Below, in pieces: positions 36,823-44,188 of a stretch of 64,000 nt of DNA (positions are counted from its first letter, which is position 1; each line of letters begins with the position of its first letter). The position numbers were made by a program, and so were the translations under genes. Source of the DNA: Nonomuraea sediminis (GTDB taxonomy: Bacteria > Actinomycetota > Actinomycetes > Streptosporangiales > Streptosporangiaceae); NCBI RefSeq assembly GCF_018531495.1, contig NZ_JAHDTI010000009.1:434001-498000 (forward strand), in the 5' to 3' direction. Under the pieces are notes generated by a model that worked only from the letters and a program-made list of their open reading frames with translations, ran no database searches and was not told the DNA's origin.

Positions 36823-37799
36823 CAGGCGAGGGCTCCAATCCGGTCGAGCTGGGCGTCCGCGCCGCCGAGCAGGTGGGTCAGGTGCTTGGCGTGCGCGAAG
36901 TAGCGGTGCAGCGGGTAGGTCACGTCGAGGCCGAGCCCGCCGTGCAGGTGCTGGCAGGTGTAGAGCGCCTTGAACGCCTCCGACACGTGGAAGGCGGCGA
37001 TCCCCAGGTCCTCCTCGGCGGGCAGGCCCTCGGCCAGCCGCCAGGCGCCCGACCACATCGCCACGTCCAGCGCCCGCCCGGCGATGTAGACGTCGGCGAT
37101 CTGCATGGTCACGGCCTGGAACTCGGCCAGCGCCCGGTCGAACTGCTTCCTGGTCCTGATGTAGTCGGTGGTCAGCTTGAGCGCGCCGGCCAGGACGCCG
37201 CTCGCCTGCGCGGCGATGGCGGCGGTGTAGAGGCTCCTGGTCTCCGCGGCGGCCTGCGCGCCGGCGATGCGCTCGCCCTCCGCGGTGATCGTCGCGGCGG
37301 GCTCGCCGGTCGAGGTGAACTCCGTGATCGCCGCCACCGGACCCCGCGCCAGGTAGAGCCCGTCGTCGGCGGCCAGCAGGATCACCTCGGCCTGTTCGGC
37401 GTACGGCACGCCCTGCCACCGCTGCGCCATGGTCTCCGCGCCCGTGGCGACCGTGCTGACCGTGGCCGACGCGACCAGGTCCTGCTGCTCGGCCGTGCCG
37501 TACCTGGCGACGGCCAGCGTGCTCACCAGCCTGGCGAGCATCGGGCCCGGCGCCGCCCGGGCGCCGACCTCGCGCAGCACCACGGCCAGCTCCACGGGCC
37601 CCAGCCCTGCGCCTCCGGCCCGCTCAGGCAGGCACAGCGACAGCAGTCCCGCCTGGTCGAGGACCTGCCACAGCTTCTCGTCGTACGGCGCGCCGCCACG
37701 CTCGTGGGCCTCCAGGCGCTCCTGCGTGGCCTCCTTGGCCAGCACCTCGGCGGCCAGGTCCCGCAGGTCCTTCTGCGTCTCGTCCAGGTTGAAATCCAC
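36822..37799 (-). CDS. fadE28: Steroid acyl-CoA dehydrogenase subunit FadE28 (ChsE1)
   Basis: A 325-residue acyl-CoA dehydrogenase-fold protein, shorter than its neighbour as expected for the ChsE1 subunit. The N-terminus is D-F-N-L-D-E-T-Q-K-D-L-R-D-L-A-A-E-V-L; the centre keeps R-T-R-K-Q-F-D-R-A-L-A-E-F-Q-A-V and the end H-L-H-G-G-L-G-L-D-V-T-Y. The GTG at complement 37797-37799 overlaps the ligase TAG by one base and has GGAGGG upstream. Calling it FadE28 rather than another small ChsE subunit rests on the conserved fadE28-fadE29-chsH2-chsH1-ltp2 order. Confidence 0.88.
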   Translation of the reverse strand: MDFNLDETQKDLRDLAAEVLAKEATQERLEAHERGGAPYDEKLWQVLDQAGLLSLCLPERAGGAGLGPVELAVVLREVGARAAPGPMLARLVSTLAVARYGTAEQQDLVASATVSTVATGAETMAQRWQGVPYAEQAEVILLAADDGLYLARGPVAAITEFTSTGEPAATITAEGERIAGAQAAAETRSLYTAAIAAQASGVLAGALKLTTDYIRTRKQFDRALAEFQAVTMQIADVYIAGRALDVAMWSGAWRLAEGLPAEEDLGIAAFHVSEAFKALYTCQHLHGGLGLDVTYPLHRYFAHAKHLTHLLGGADAQLDRIGALA

Positions 37800-39670
37800 T
37801 AGCCCTCCAGCAGGTCGTGCCGCCCGTGCCTCACGAACGCTTCCTCGATGTCCGCCAGGTCCCTCTCGCCCATCAGGCGGAACTCCTCCCGTACGGCGGG
37901 CCGCCACCAGACCGGGTCGGTGGTGCGCCACCCCTCCTTGGCCAGGAGGCGCTTGATGATCTTCTGCGAAGCCGTCAACGGAAACTCCCGACAGACCCGG
38001 ATATATCGGGGTAACGCCTTGGTTCCGAGATCCGCGCGGTCCGCCAGGAACGCGGCGAAGCTTCCGCCGTCGAACGGCCCGTCCAGGATGAGCGCGGCCA
38101 TCACCTGGTCGCCCGCCGCGGCGTCGGGCACCGGGTAGACGGCGGCCTCGACCACGCCCGGGTACTCCCGCAGGGCGGCCTCGATGGGCGCCACCGCCAG
38201 GTTCTCCCCGTCCACGCGCAGCCGCTCGGTGCCCCGCCCGGCGAAGAAGACGTAGCCACTTTTGTCGGCATAGGCCAGGTCGCCGGACCAGAAGGCGCCC
38301 TGGCGGATCCGCTCCGCGTCGGCCTCCGGGTCGTTGTAGTACCCCTCGAACAGGCCCAGGCCCGTGACGTTGACCAGCTCCCCGATCGCCTCGTCCGGGT
38401 TCGCCAGGCGCCCGTCCACGAGCTCGGCGGGCGGGCACGCCTTCCCGGTGAACGGGTCCCTGATCTCGATCCCCTCCGGCAGCCTGCCCAGCGACCCCTT
38501 CGGGCCGGTGGGGTCGGGCGAGATGGAGATCGCGGTCTCCGTCGAGCCGAAGGCGTCGACCACGTGGCACCCGAACCGCTCGCCGAACCGCCTGGTCGCG
38601 CTCGCGCTCCCCTCGTTGCCGAAGGCGAGCTTCAACGTGTTGCTTGCGTCGTCGGGCCGCTCCGGCGTGGCCAGCACGTACGACAGCGCCTTCCCGACGT
38701 AGTGCAGGTAGGTGACCCTGTATCGCCGGATGTCCGGCAGCAGCCCCGACGCGGAGAACCTCCGCCGCAGCACCAGCGCTGCCCCCGACGCCACGGCCGG
38801 CGCGTACGCCGCCATCACGGCCCCCGAGTGGAACAGCGGCATCGGGCAGTACACGACGTCGTCACCGCTCAGCAGCTGCCCCAGCGAGACCCCCGGTACG
38901 GCCACCTTCCGCTGCGTCACCCTCACGGCCCTGGCCCGCCCCGCCGTCCCCGACGTAAAGATCAGCATCACCAGCTCCCCCGGGCTCCCCGCCTCCCCCT
39001 GCGCCTCGGCGTCACCCGACGCCCCCGGCGCCTCGGGGTCTCGCGGCGCCCCCTGCGCCTCGGGCTCTCCCGGCCGCACTCTCTGCGCCGGTACGGCGAG
39101 CGGTGGTACGGCGGAGCCCGGCGCAACGCGGTCGGCGCCCGGCCCCTCACCCGACACCCGGGGAACGCTTTGCCCCGGGCCCGGAACCCCGGAAACGCCT
39201 TCCCCCGGACCCGGAACCCTGGGACCGCCTGAAACCCCGGGAACACCCAGGCCCACGGCGCCCAAGCCCTCGGCCGGGACCACGGGAACGCCCAGGGCCT
39301 CGCCCACGTGCTGAGCCTGGTCCCGATACGGGGCACCCCACACGACCAGGTCGACGTCCGTGGCCCGGGCGTCCCGCTCGAGCTCCACCACCGATCGCGT
39401 CGGGTTCAGCGCCACGACCACGTGCGGGCTGATCGCCGCGGCTCCCAGCAGGAAGGCGAACTCCGGCACGTTGTCGCACAGCACACCCACGTGCACCCCG
39501 CCCGCCGTACCGGATCCCGTGACGCCCGCCGTACGGGAGAGCCAGTCGGCGACGGCGCGGCAGCGCGCGACGTACTCCCGCCAGGTCCACGTCCGGTCCT
39601 CGAAGCGCAGCCCGGGACGGTCGTCGGTGGCGCGCGCCGCCAACAGGGCGGCGAGGGTGTCCGCGGTCAT
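37799..39670 (-). CDS. Steroid side-chain acyl-CoA ligase (FadD17/FadD19-like) with low-complexity insert
   Basis: A 623-residue ANL-family AMP-forming ligase. It has the P-loop L-I-F-T-S-G-T-A-G-R-A at ~236, then F-G-S-T-E-T-A-I (A5-like), W-S-G-D-L-A-Y (A7) and R-L-R-V-D-G-E-N-L-A (A8). Enzymes of this type load the steroid side chain onto CoA before beta-oxidation; the exact substrate chain length is not evident. It is about 100 residues longer than its relatives because of a Gly/Pro-rich insert at ~135-229. The ATG at complement 39668-39670 has GGGAGG. A KstR-type site lies 41-54 bp upstream. First gene of the igr-like operon. Confidence 0.88.
   Translation of the reverse strand: MTADTLAALLAARATDDRPGLRFEDRTWTWREYVARCRAVADWLSRTAGVTGSGTAGGVHVGVLCDNVPEFAFLLGAAAISPHVVVALNPTRSVVELERDARATDVDLVVWGAPYRDQAQHVGEALGVPVVPAEGLGAVGLGVPGVSGGPRVPGPGEGVSGVPGPGQSVPRVSGEGPGADRVAPGSAVPPLAVPAQRVRPGEPEAQGAPRDPEAPGASGDAEAQGEAGSPGELVMLIFTSGTAGRARAVRVTQRKVAVPGVSLGQLLSGDDVVYCPMPLFHSGAVMAAYAPAVASGAALVLRRRFSASGLLPDIRRYRVTYLHYVGKALSYVLATPERPDDASNTLKLAFGNEGSASATRRFGERFGCHVVDAFGSTETAISISPDPTGPKGSLGRLPEGIEIRDPFTGKACPPAELVDGRLANPDEAIGELVNVTGLGLFEGYYNDPEADAERIRQGAFWSGDLAYADKSGYVFFAGRGTERLRVDGENLAVAPIEAALREYPGVVEAAVYPVPDAAAGDQVMAALILDGPFDGGSFAAFLADRADLGTKALPRYIRVCREFPLTASQKIIKRLLAKEGWRTTDPVWWRPAVREEFRLMGERDLADIEEAFVRHGRHDLLEG
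38984..39268 (-). repeat. Low-complexity coding insert in the steroid ligase
   Basis: About 95 codons rich in Gly, Pro, Val, Ala and Glu. The first part repeats with a 10-residue period (R-V-P-G-P-G-E-G-V-S, then G-V-P-G-P-G-Q-S-V-P), the second with a 9-residue period (P-E-A-Q-G-A-P-R-D, then P-E-A-P-G-A-S-G-D). It sits between the N-terminal subdomain and the ATP P-loop and stays in frame. Expected to be disordered; likely grown by short tandem duplications. Confidence 0.75.
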
Positions 39671-39710
39671 CGCGCCTCCCAGCAAGCGCTCGTTCAGCCG
39701 TTCCGAAAAC

Positions 39711-39724
39711 TAGAACAGATTCTA
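39711..39724. promoter_or_regulatory. KstR-type operator upstream of the ligase operon
   Basis: TAGAACAGATTCTA matches the KstR consensus T-N2-AAC-N2-GTT-N2-A at every fixed position except one (ATT for GTT). The outer TAGAA/TTCTA arms are perfectly inverted. It lies in the divergent spacer between the ligase operon and the kstR-like gene, where a repressor of both would bind. Confidence 0.7.
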
Positions 39725-39844
39725 ATCTCTGTCCAGTCACCCCGCATGCCGACAAATCCCGAAATATGAGAGAAGCACGCCAGACATGCGTCTATGCGGT
39801 TTCTTTGTGACCCGCGAGTAACAAGCCGGGAAATCGAGAAATCA

Positions 39845-39858
39845 GATAACGTGTTCTT
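39845..39858. promoter_or_regulatory. Possible second KstR-type site at the kstR start
   Basis: The core AACGTGTT (39848-39855) matches the AAC-N2-GTT centre of the KstR motif, but the outer T and A positions differ. It sits just before the kstR-like ATG at 39859, a position suited to autoregulation. Weaker than the other three sites. Confidence 0.4.
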
Positions 39859-40509
39859 ATGCGCACCACGCAGGCGAGCATCGCCGCGCCCACCAGCGAC
39901 ACCGAGGGGGCCACGGTGCCCCAGCAGCCGCACGGCGGGCACAGCGTCCGTACGCGCAGCCAGCACCAGCGCCGCAAGCGCATCGTCCAGGCCGCGGCCG
40001 CCCTCGCCTCACGCGGCGGCGTCGAGGCCATGCAGATGCGCACGGTCGCCGAGCGCGCGGGCGTCGCCCTAGGAACGCTCTACCGCTACTTCCCCTCCAA
40101 GATGGACCTCGTGGTCGCGGTCGTCGGCGAGGAGATCGACCTGCTGGAGAACAGCATCGAGCGCCGCCCGCCCGGCGCCGCCACCCCCGCGGGCCGCGCG
40201 GTCGACGTCCTCATGCGCGCCACCCGCGGCCTCATGCGCGAGCCCGAACTCGCCGACGCGCTCATCCGCTCGCTCATCATGGCCGAGGTCGAGACGCCCT
40301 TCGGCGACCGCATGACCGGCCTCCTCCTCCGCGTCTCCGCCAACGGCCTGACCCGCGAGCAGGCCTCGGAGGAACAGCTGGCCCTGGCAGGCTCCCTGTC
40401 CAGCATCTGGGTCCAGGAACTCCTGGAGATGCTCCGCGGCCGCCGCACCTACGACCAGATCCAACGCCGCATAGAAATAGCCGCCGACCGCCTCCTCACC
40501 GACATCTGA
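39859..40509 (+). CDS. kstR: TetR-family repressor, KstR-like
   Basis: A 216-residue TetR regulator. After a variable N-terminal tail the DNA-binding domain reads R-R-K-R-I-V-Q-A-A-A-A-L-A-S-R-G-G, then M-Q-M-R-T-V-A-E-R-A-G-V-A-L-G-T-L-Y-R-Y-F-P-S-K, very close to mycobacterial KstR, the repressor of cholesterol catabolism that responds to steroid CoA thioesters. It is divergent from the steroid ligase operon and three KstR-type sites occur in this window. The start ATG at 39859 lacks a clear ribosome binding site and may be leaderless; a Met near residue 58 is inside the HTH and not an option. Confidence 0.85.
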   Translation: MRTTQASIAAPTSDTEGATVPQQPHGGHSVRTRSQHQRRKRIVQAAAALASRGGVEAMQMRTVAERAGVALGTLYRYFPSKMDLVVAVVGEEIDLLENSIERRPPGAATPAGRAVDVLMRATRGLMREPELADALIRSLIMAEVETPFGDRMTGLLLRVSANGLTREQASEEQLALAGSLSSIWVQELLEMLRGRRTYDQIQRRIEIAADRLLTDI

Positions 40510-40520
40510 CCTCGGGCATC

Positions 40521-40645
40521 GTCCAAGCTCAGCCTCCTGTCGTGTGCCCGAGCTCAGCCGCCTGTTGTGCGTCCGAGCTCAGCCATCTGTTGCACGTCCG
40601 AGCTCAGCCATCTGTTGCGCGTCCGAGCTCAGCCTTCTGTTGTGT
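40521..40645. repeat. Five-copy 25-bp tandem repeat
   Basis: Five consecutive 25-bp units (40521, 40546, 40571, 40596, 40621) share the core CGAGCTCAGCC followed by a C-T-G-T-T-G-like tail; the first unit differs most. They start 12 bp after the kstR-like stop codon. A 19-bp duplication follows (40634-40652 and 40653-40671) and leads straight into repeat copy C. There are no unique spacers, so it is not a CRISPR array. Confidence 0.85.
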
Positions 40646-40662
40646 ACGACAGCTTCTGTTGT

Positions 40663-40760
40663 GTACGGCAGGCCGCCGCCACCGGCCGCCCGCCGTCATG
40701 CGCTGAGGGCCCGCGCCCGGCGCTTCCGGCGAGTCGGCGACACTTACCCGCCGCCACGCC
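40663..40760 (+). repeat. Dispersed ~104-bp intergenic element, copy C
   Basis: Begins GTACGGCAGGCCGCC, contains ACCGGCCGCCCGCCGT, GGCGCTTCCGGCGAGTCGGC (also in copy B) and ends CCCGCCGCCACG. It overlaps the end of the 19-bp duplication that follows the tandem array. It lies between the kstR-like gene and the convergent GlxA-type regulator. Confidence 0.75.
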
Positions 40761-41147
40761 ACTTCGCAGGCCAGGCACCACGGTCCCCCTGCCCCGCCGT
40801 ACATTGCGCCGGACAACCACCACACACCTCCTCACCGACCCCGGCGCGAAAGGCAGGCGCCCCATACGGCGGGCGACGTTGGAGGCCTGGACGGCGGGCA
40901 GGGGGAAGCCTGGGGAAGGTGGAGGGGACTAGCTGCGGGACGTGGGTTACGACGGGGCGTTGCGGCGGGTGGACCTCGTCGCCCGAGGAGCGTCTCCCTG
41001 GACAGGGCCCGGCCGGAGTGCGGTGGGTGGTGGTGGCGGCGGCTGGCCGTACCAGGCGAAAGAGCCGCAGCACTCACAGCAGAGCCGCCGCACTTACGAC
41101 AGAGCCCGCCCGGCCGTCAGGAGAGGAAGGCGAGAAGGGGCGGCGCG
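40761..41147. other. Gene-free region with a short 20-bp tandem repeat
   Basis: This is the remainder of a 638-bp spacer between two convergent genes. Two 20-bp units, AGAGCCGCAGCACTCACAGC at 41061-41080 and AGAGCCGCCGCACTTACGAC at 41081-41100, are followed by a third partial start. Short forward and reverse ORFs exist here but show no protein-like features, and I support none. Confidence 0.5.
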
Positions 41148-42107
41148 TCAGGCGGTGCGGAAGGTGCGGCGGTAGGTGTGGGGGGAGATGCCGAGGGCGG
41201 CGTTGAGGTGCTGGCGGAGGGAGGCCGCGGTGCCGAAGCCGGCGCGCGCGGCGATCTGGTCGACGGTCAGGTCGGTGGATTCCAGGAGGTGCCGGGCGAG
41301 GGCGACGCGTTGCCCGGTGAGCCACTGCCCGGGGCTGAGTCCGACCTCGAGCCGGAAGCGGCGGGTGAACGTGCGGCGGCTCATGCGCGCGTGGCCGGCG
41401 AGGTCGGCGAGCTGGAGGGGCTCGTGGAGGCGTTCGAGGGCCCAGGCGCGGGTGGGCGCCGTGCCCGCGGTGAGGGGTTCGGGCACAGGGCGCTCGACGT
41501 ACTGGGCCTGGCCGCCGTCGCGCCAGGGCGGGACGATGCACCTCCTGGCGACCTGGTTGGCGACCTGGCTGCCGTGGTCGGCGCGGACGAGGTGCAGGCA
41601 CAGGTCGATGCCGGCGGACGCGCCCGCGGAGGTGAGGACGTCGCCGTCGTCGACGAACAGCACGTCGGCGTCCATCCGCACGCGGGGGAAGAGCCGGGCG
41701 TGGTCGGGCGCGTGCCGCCAGTGCGTGGTCGCGGGCCGGTCGTCGAGCAGCCCGGCGGCCGCGAGCACGTACGAGGCGAGGCAGATCGACACGAGCCGGG
41801 CGCCGGGCCGCAGGGACGACAGCGCCTGCGCGAGCCCGGCCGGCAGCGACGAGGGCCCCGTGACCCCCGGCATCCAGACCGAGGGCGCCAGGACGACGGT
41901 GTCGGCGGTGGCCAGGATCCCGGCGTCGTGCGCGACCGCGATCGAGTAGTCGTCCGAGGTGGTGACGGGCTGCCCGTCGAGCGTGCAGGTGAGGACCTCG
42001 TACAGTGACCCGCCGTCGGGGCTCAGCGCGGCGCCGAAGATCTTCGCCGGAACGCTCAGCTCGAAGGGGATCACACCGTCCAGGGCGAGTACGGCGACGC
42101 GGTGCAT
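41148..42107 (-). CDS. GlxA-type AraC-family regulator with DJ-1/PfpI domain
   Basis: A 319-residue protein. Residues ~1-170 are a class I glutamine amidotransferase-like (DJ-1/PfpI) domain with the nucleophile-elbow region L-V-S-I-C-L-A-S-Y-V. Residues ~215-315 are two AraC helix-turn-helices (L-A-G-H-A-R-M-S-R-R-T-F-T-R-R-F and I-A-A-R-A-G-F-G-T-A-A-S-L-R-Q-H). Such proteins activate catabolic or stress genes. The ATG at complement 42105-42107 has AAGGA; an upstream Met adds nine residues. It is divergent from the oxidoreductase gene, a likely target. Confidence 0.9.
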   Translation of the reverse strand: MHRVAVLALDGVIPFELSVPAKIFGAALSPDGGSLYEVLTCTLDGQPVTTSDDYSIAVAHDAGILATADTVVLAPSVWMPGVTGPSSLPAGLAQALSSLRPGARLVSICLASYVLAAAGLLDDRPATTHWRHAPDHARLFPRVRMDADVLFVDDGDVLTSAGASAGIDLCLHLVRADHGSQVANQVARRCIVPPWRDGGQAQYVERPVPEPLTAGTAPTRAWALERLHEPLQLADLAGHARMSRRTFTRRFRLEVGLSPGQWLTGQRVALARHLLESTDLTVDQIAARAGFGTAASLRQHLNAALGISPHTYRRTFRTA

Positions 42108-42184
42108 GGCCCAATCCTTCCATATCTTGGCCATCGGGCCACTTGGGCGCGCACGCGGGCGTGAGCATGCTGGAAGGCATGAGG

Positions 42185-43120
42185 ATGCGTGCGATCGTCC
42201 AGGACGCGCTGGGCGGCCCCGAGGTGCTGAAGCTGGCGGAGATCGACAAGCCGGAGCCCGGCCCGACCGAGGTGCTGGTCCGAGTGAAGGCCGCGGGGGT
42301 GAACCCGACCGACTGGAAGACCAGGGCGTCCGGCGGGCTGCTCGGGCCGCCGCCCTTCCGGCTGGGCTGGGACGTGTCGGGCGTGGTCGAGCAGGTGGGC
42401 TTCGGCGCGGCGCTGTGGAAGCCGGGCGACGAAGTGTTCGGGATGCTGAAATATCCGGAAGGGGCGGGGGCGTACGCGGAGTACGTCACCGCGCCCTCCC
42501 GGCATTTCCGTAAGAAGCCGGAGAGCATCGACCACGTCCAGGCCGCCGCGATCCCTTTGGCCGCGCTGACCGCCTGGCAGGCGCTGGTCGACACCGGCGG
42601 GCTGAAGGGCGGCGAACGCGTCCTCATCCACGCCGCCGCCGGCGGGGTGGGCCACCTGGCTGTCCAGATGGCCAAGGCCCGCGGCGCCTACGTGATAGGC
42701 ACGGCGAGCGCGGCCAAGCACGAGTTCCTGCGCGGCCTGGGAGCCGACGAACTGGTCGACTACACCACCACCGACTTCTCCGGGACCGTCAGGGACGTCG
42801 ACCTGGTGATCGACCTGATCGGCGGCGACTACGGCCTCCGCTCGCTCCGGACGCTGCGCCCGGGCGGGACGATCGTCTCCCTGGCCCTGTCGCGCCTGGA
42901 CCCGACCCTCCACGAGCAGGCCGCCGCCCTGGACATCCGCGACGAGAGCATCCTGGTCGAGGCGGACCAGGCGGGGCTGAAGGCGATCGCCGCCCTGGTC
43001 GACGCGGGCCGCCTGCGCGTCGAGGTGGCCGCCGCCCTGCCCCTGGAGGAAGCGGCCAAGGCGCACGAGCTGGGCGAGACCAACAGGACGGCCGGCAAGA
43101 TCGTTCTGATCTGCGACTGA
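42185..43120 (+). CDS. Zinc-independent MDR oxidoreductase (quinone oxidoreductase-like)
   Basis: A 311-residue medium-chain dehydrogenase/reductase of the NADPH:quinone oxidoreductase group. It shows A-A-G-V-N-P-T-D-W-K, W-D-V-S-G-V-V, the cofactor motif H-A-A-A-G-G-V-G-H-L-A-V-Q-M-A-K and I-G-T-A-S, and lacks the zinc-binding cysteines of alcohol dehydrogenases. The start at 42185 is preferred because GGAAGG lies 7 nt upstream; ATGs at 42167 and 42179 are alternatives. Divergent from the GlxA-type regulator with ~77 bp between, so probably controlled by it. Confidence 0.9.
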   Translation: MRAIVQDALGGPEVLKLAEIDKPEPGPTEVLVRVKAAGVNPTDWKTRASGGLLGPPPFRLGWDVSGVVEQVGFGAALWKPGDEVFGMLKYPEGAGAYAEYVTAPSRHFRKKPESIDHVQAAAIPLAALTAWQALVDTGGLKGGERVLIHAAAGGVGHLAVQMAKARGAYVIGTASAAKHEFLRGLGADELVDYTTTDFSGTVRDVDLVIDLIGGDYGLRSLRTLRPGGTIVSLALSRLDPTLHEQAAALDIRDESILVEADQAGLKAIAALVDAGRLRVEVAAALPLEEAAKAHELGETNRTAGKIVLICD

Positions 43121-43173
43121 CCGGCCGGCGGGAACTCCTCGGACTTGTCGGTGCGGGATTGTATACAGGGGTC

Positions 43174-44145
43174 ATGACATCGAACGAGGAGTTCCTCCGG
43201 CAGGCGGACCCGCTGCGGCGCGAGCTGCTGGCGCACTGCTACCGGATGATGGGCTCGGTGCACGACGCCGAGGACCTCGTCCAGGAGACGTACCTGCGCG
43301 CGTGGAAGGCCTACGACGGGTTCGAGGGCCGCTCGTCGCTGCGGACCTGGCTCTACCGCATCGCGACCACGACCTGCCTGACGGCGCTCGACAGCCGTAA
43401 CAGGCGGCCGCTGCCGACCGGGCTCGGGGCGCCGAGCTCCGAGCCGACCGCCGAGCTGGTGCAGCAGCCGGAGGTGCCGTGGCTGGAGCCGATTCCCGAC
43501 TCCATGATCGCCGCGGGCGCCGACGACCCCGCCACGATCGTGGGCGCCAGAGAGAGCATCCGGCTCGCGCTCATCGCCGCGCTGCAGCACCTGCCGCCGC
43601 GGCAGCGGGCGATCCTGGTCCTGCGCGACGTGCTGCGCTGGAAGGCGACCGAGGTGGCCGAGGCGCTCGACACCACGGTGGCCGCGGTCAACAGCGGCCT
43701 GCAGCGGGCGCGCGCCCAGCTGGCCGACGTCGCCCCCAGCGAGGACGACGCCTACGAGCCGCTCACGCCCGAGCAGAAGGAGCAGCTCGACCGCTACGTG
43801 GCCGCGTTCGAGAGCTACGACGTGTCGGCCATCGTCCAGCTGTTCACCAAGGACGCGGTCTGGGAGATGCCGCCCTTCATCGGCTGGTACCAGGGCCCGG
43901 ACACCATCGGCAGGCTCATCACCACACAGTGCCCCGCCAAGGGCCCCGGCGACCTGCACCTGGTTCCCACCTGGGCGAACGGGCAGCCGGCGTTCGGGAT
44001 GTACCTGCGCGACGGCGACGTCTACCGGCCGTTCGGGATCCCGGTCATCACCTTCGAGGGCGACAAGGTCAGCCACGTCGGGATGTTCTTCGACCTGAGC
44101 CTGTTCGAGACGTTCGGCCTGCCGAGCTCTATCGAAGCAAAGTAG
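43174..44145 (+). CDS. ECF sigma factor with C-terminal SnoaL domain (SigG-like)
   Basis: A 323-residue sigma factor. Region 2 reads L-L-A-H-C-Y-R-M-M-G-S-V-H-D-A-E-D-L-V-Q-E-T; region 4 holds L-P-P-R-Q-R-A-I-L-V-L-R-D-V-L and a helix-turn-helix (A-T-E-V-A-E-A-L-D-T-T-V-A-A-V-N-S). The last ~120 residues form a SnoaL-like cone domain (D-R-Y-V-A-A-F-E-S-Y-D-V). Such fused domains replace an anti-sigma factor and modulate activity. The ATG at 43174 has AGGGG; no anti-sigma gene is adjacent. Its TAG stop is the first part of the KstR-type site before fadA5. Confidence 0.92.
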   Translation: MTSNEEFLRQADPLRRELLAHCYRMMGSVHDAEDLVQETYLRAWKAYDGFEGRSSLRTWLYRIATTTCLTALDSRNRRPLPTGLGAPSSEPTAELVQQPEVPWLEPIPDSMIAAGADDPATIVGARESIRLALIAALQHLPPRQRAILVLRDVLRWKATEVAEALDTTVAAVNSGLQRARAQLADVAPSEDDAYEPLTPEQKEQLDRYVAAFESYDVSAIVQLFTKDAVWEMPPFIGWYQGPDTIGRLITTQCPAKGPGDLHLVPTWANGQPAFGMYLRDGDVYRPFGIPVITFEGDKVSHVGMFFDLSLFETFGLPSSIEAK

Positions 44146-44156
44146 AACGCGTTACA
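44143..44156. promoter_or_regulatory. KstR-type operator upstream of fadA5
   Basis: TAGAACGCGTTACA matches all fixed positions of T-N2-AAC-N2-GTT-N2-A. It lies 33-46 bp before the fadA5 GTG and overlaps the stop codon of the sigma factor gene, so the promoter of fadA5 must lie right at the sigma gene end. Confidence 0.75.
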
Positions 44157-44188
44157 GTCTCCACCAGAGCATCGTTCTGGAGGCGACT

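Noticed and set aside
37897..37925. Fifth copy of the dispersed element inside the ligase gene
   Set aside because: Only the first ~20 bases resemble the element start. The rest is ordinary coding sequence, so this is probably the over-used GTACGGC word.
40521..40645. CRISPR array
   Set aside because: The 25-bp units are contiguous, with no unique spacers and no cas genes nearby.
40761..41147. Short ORFs in the spacer after repeat copy C
   Set aside because: They are Pro/Arg/Gly-rich, begin without ribosome binding sites, and overlap repeats. No protein features were seen.
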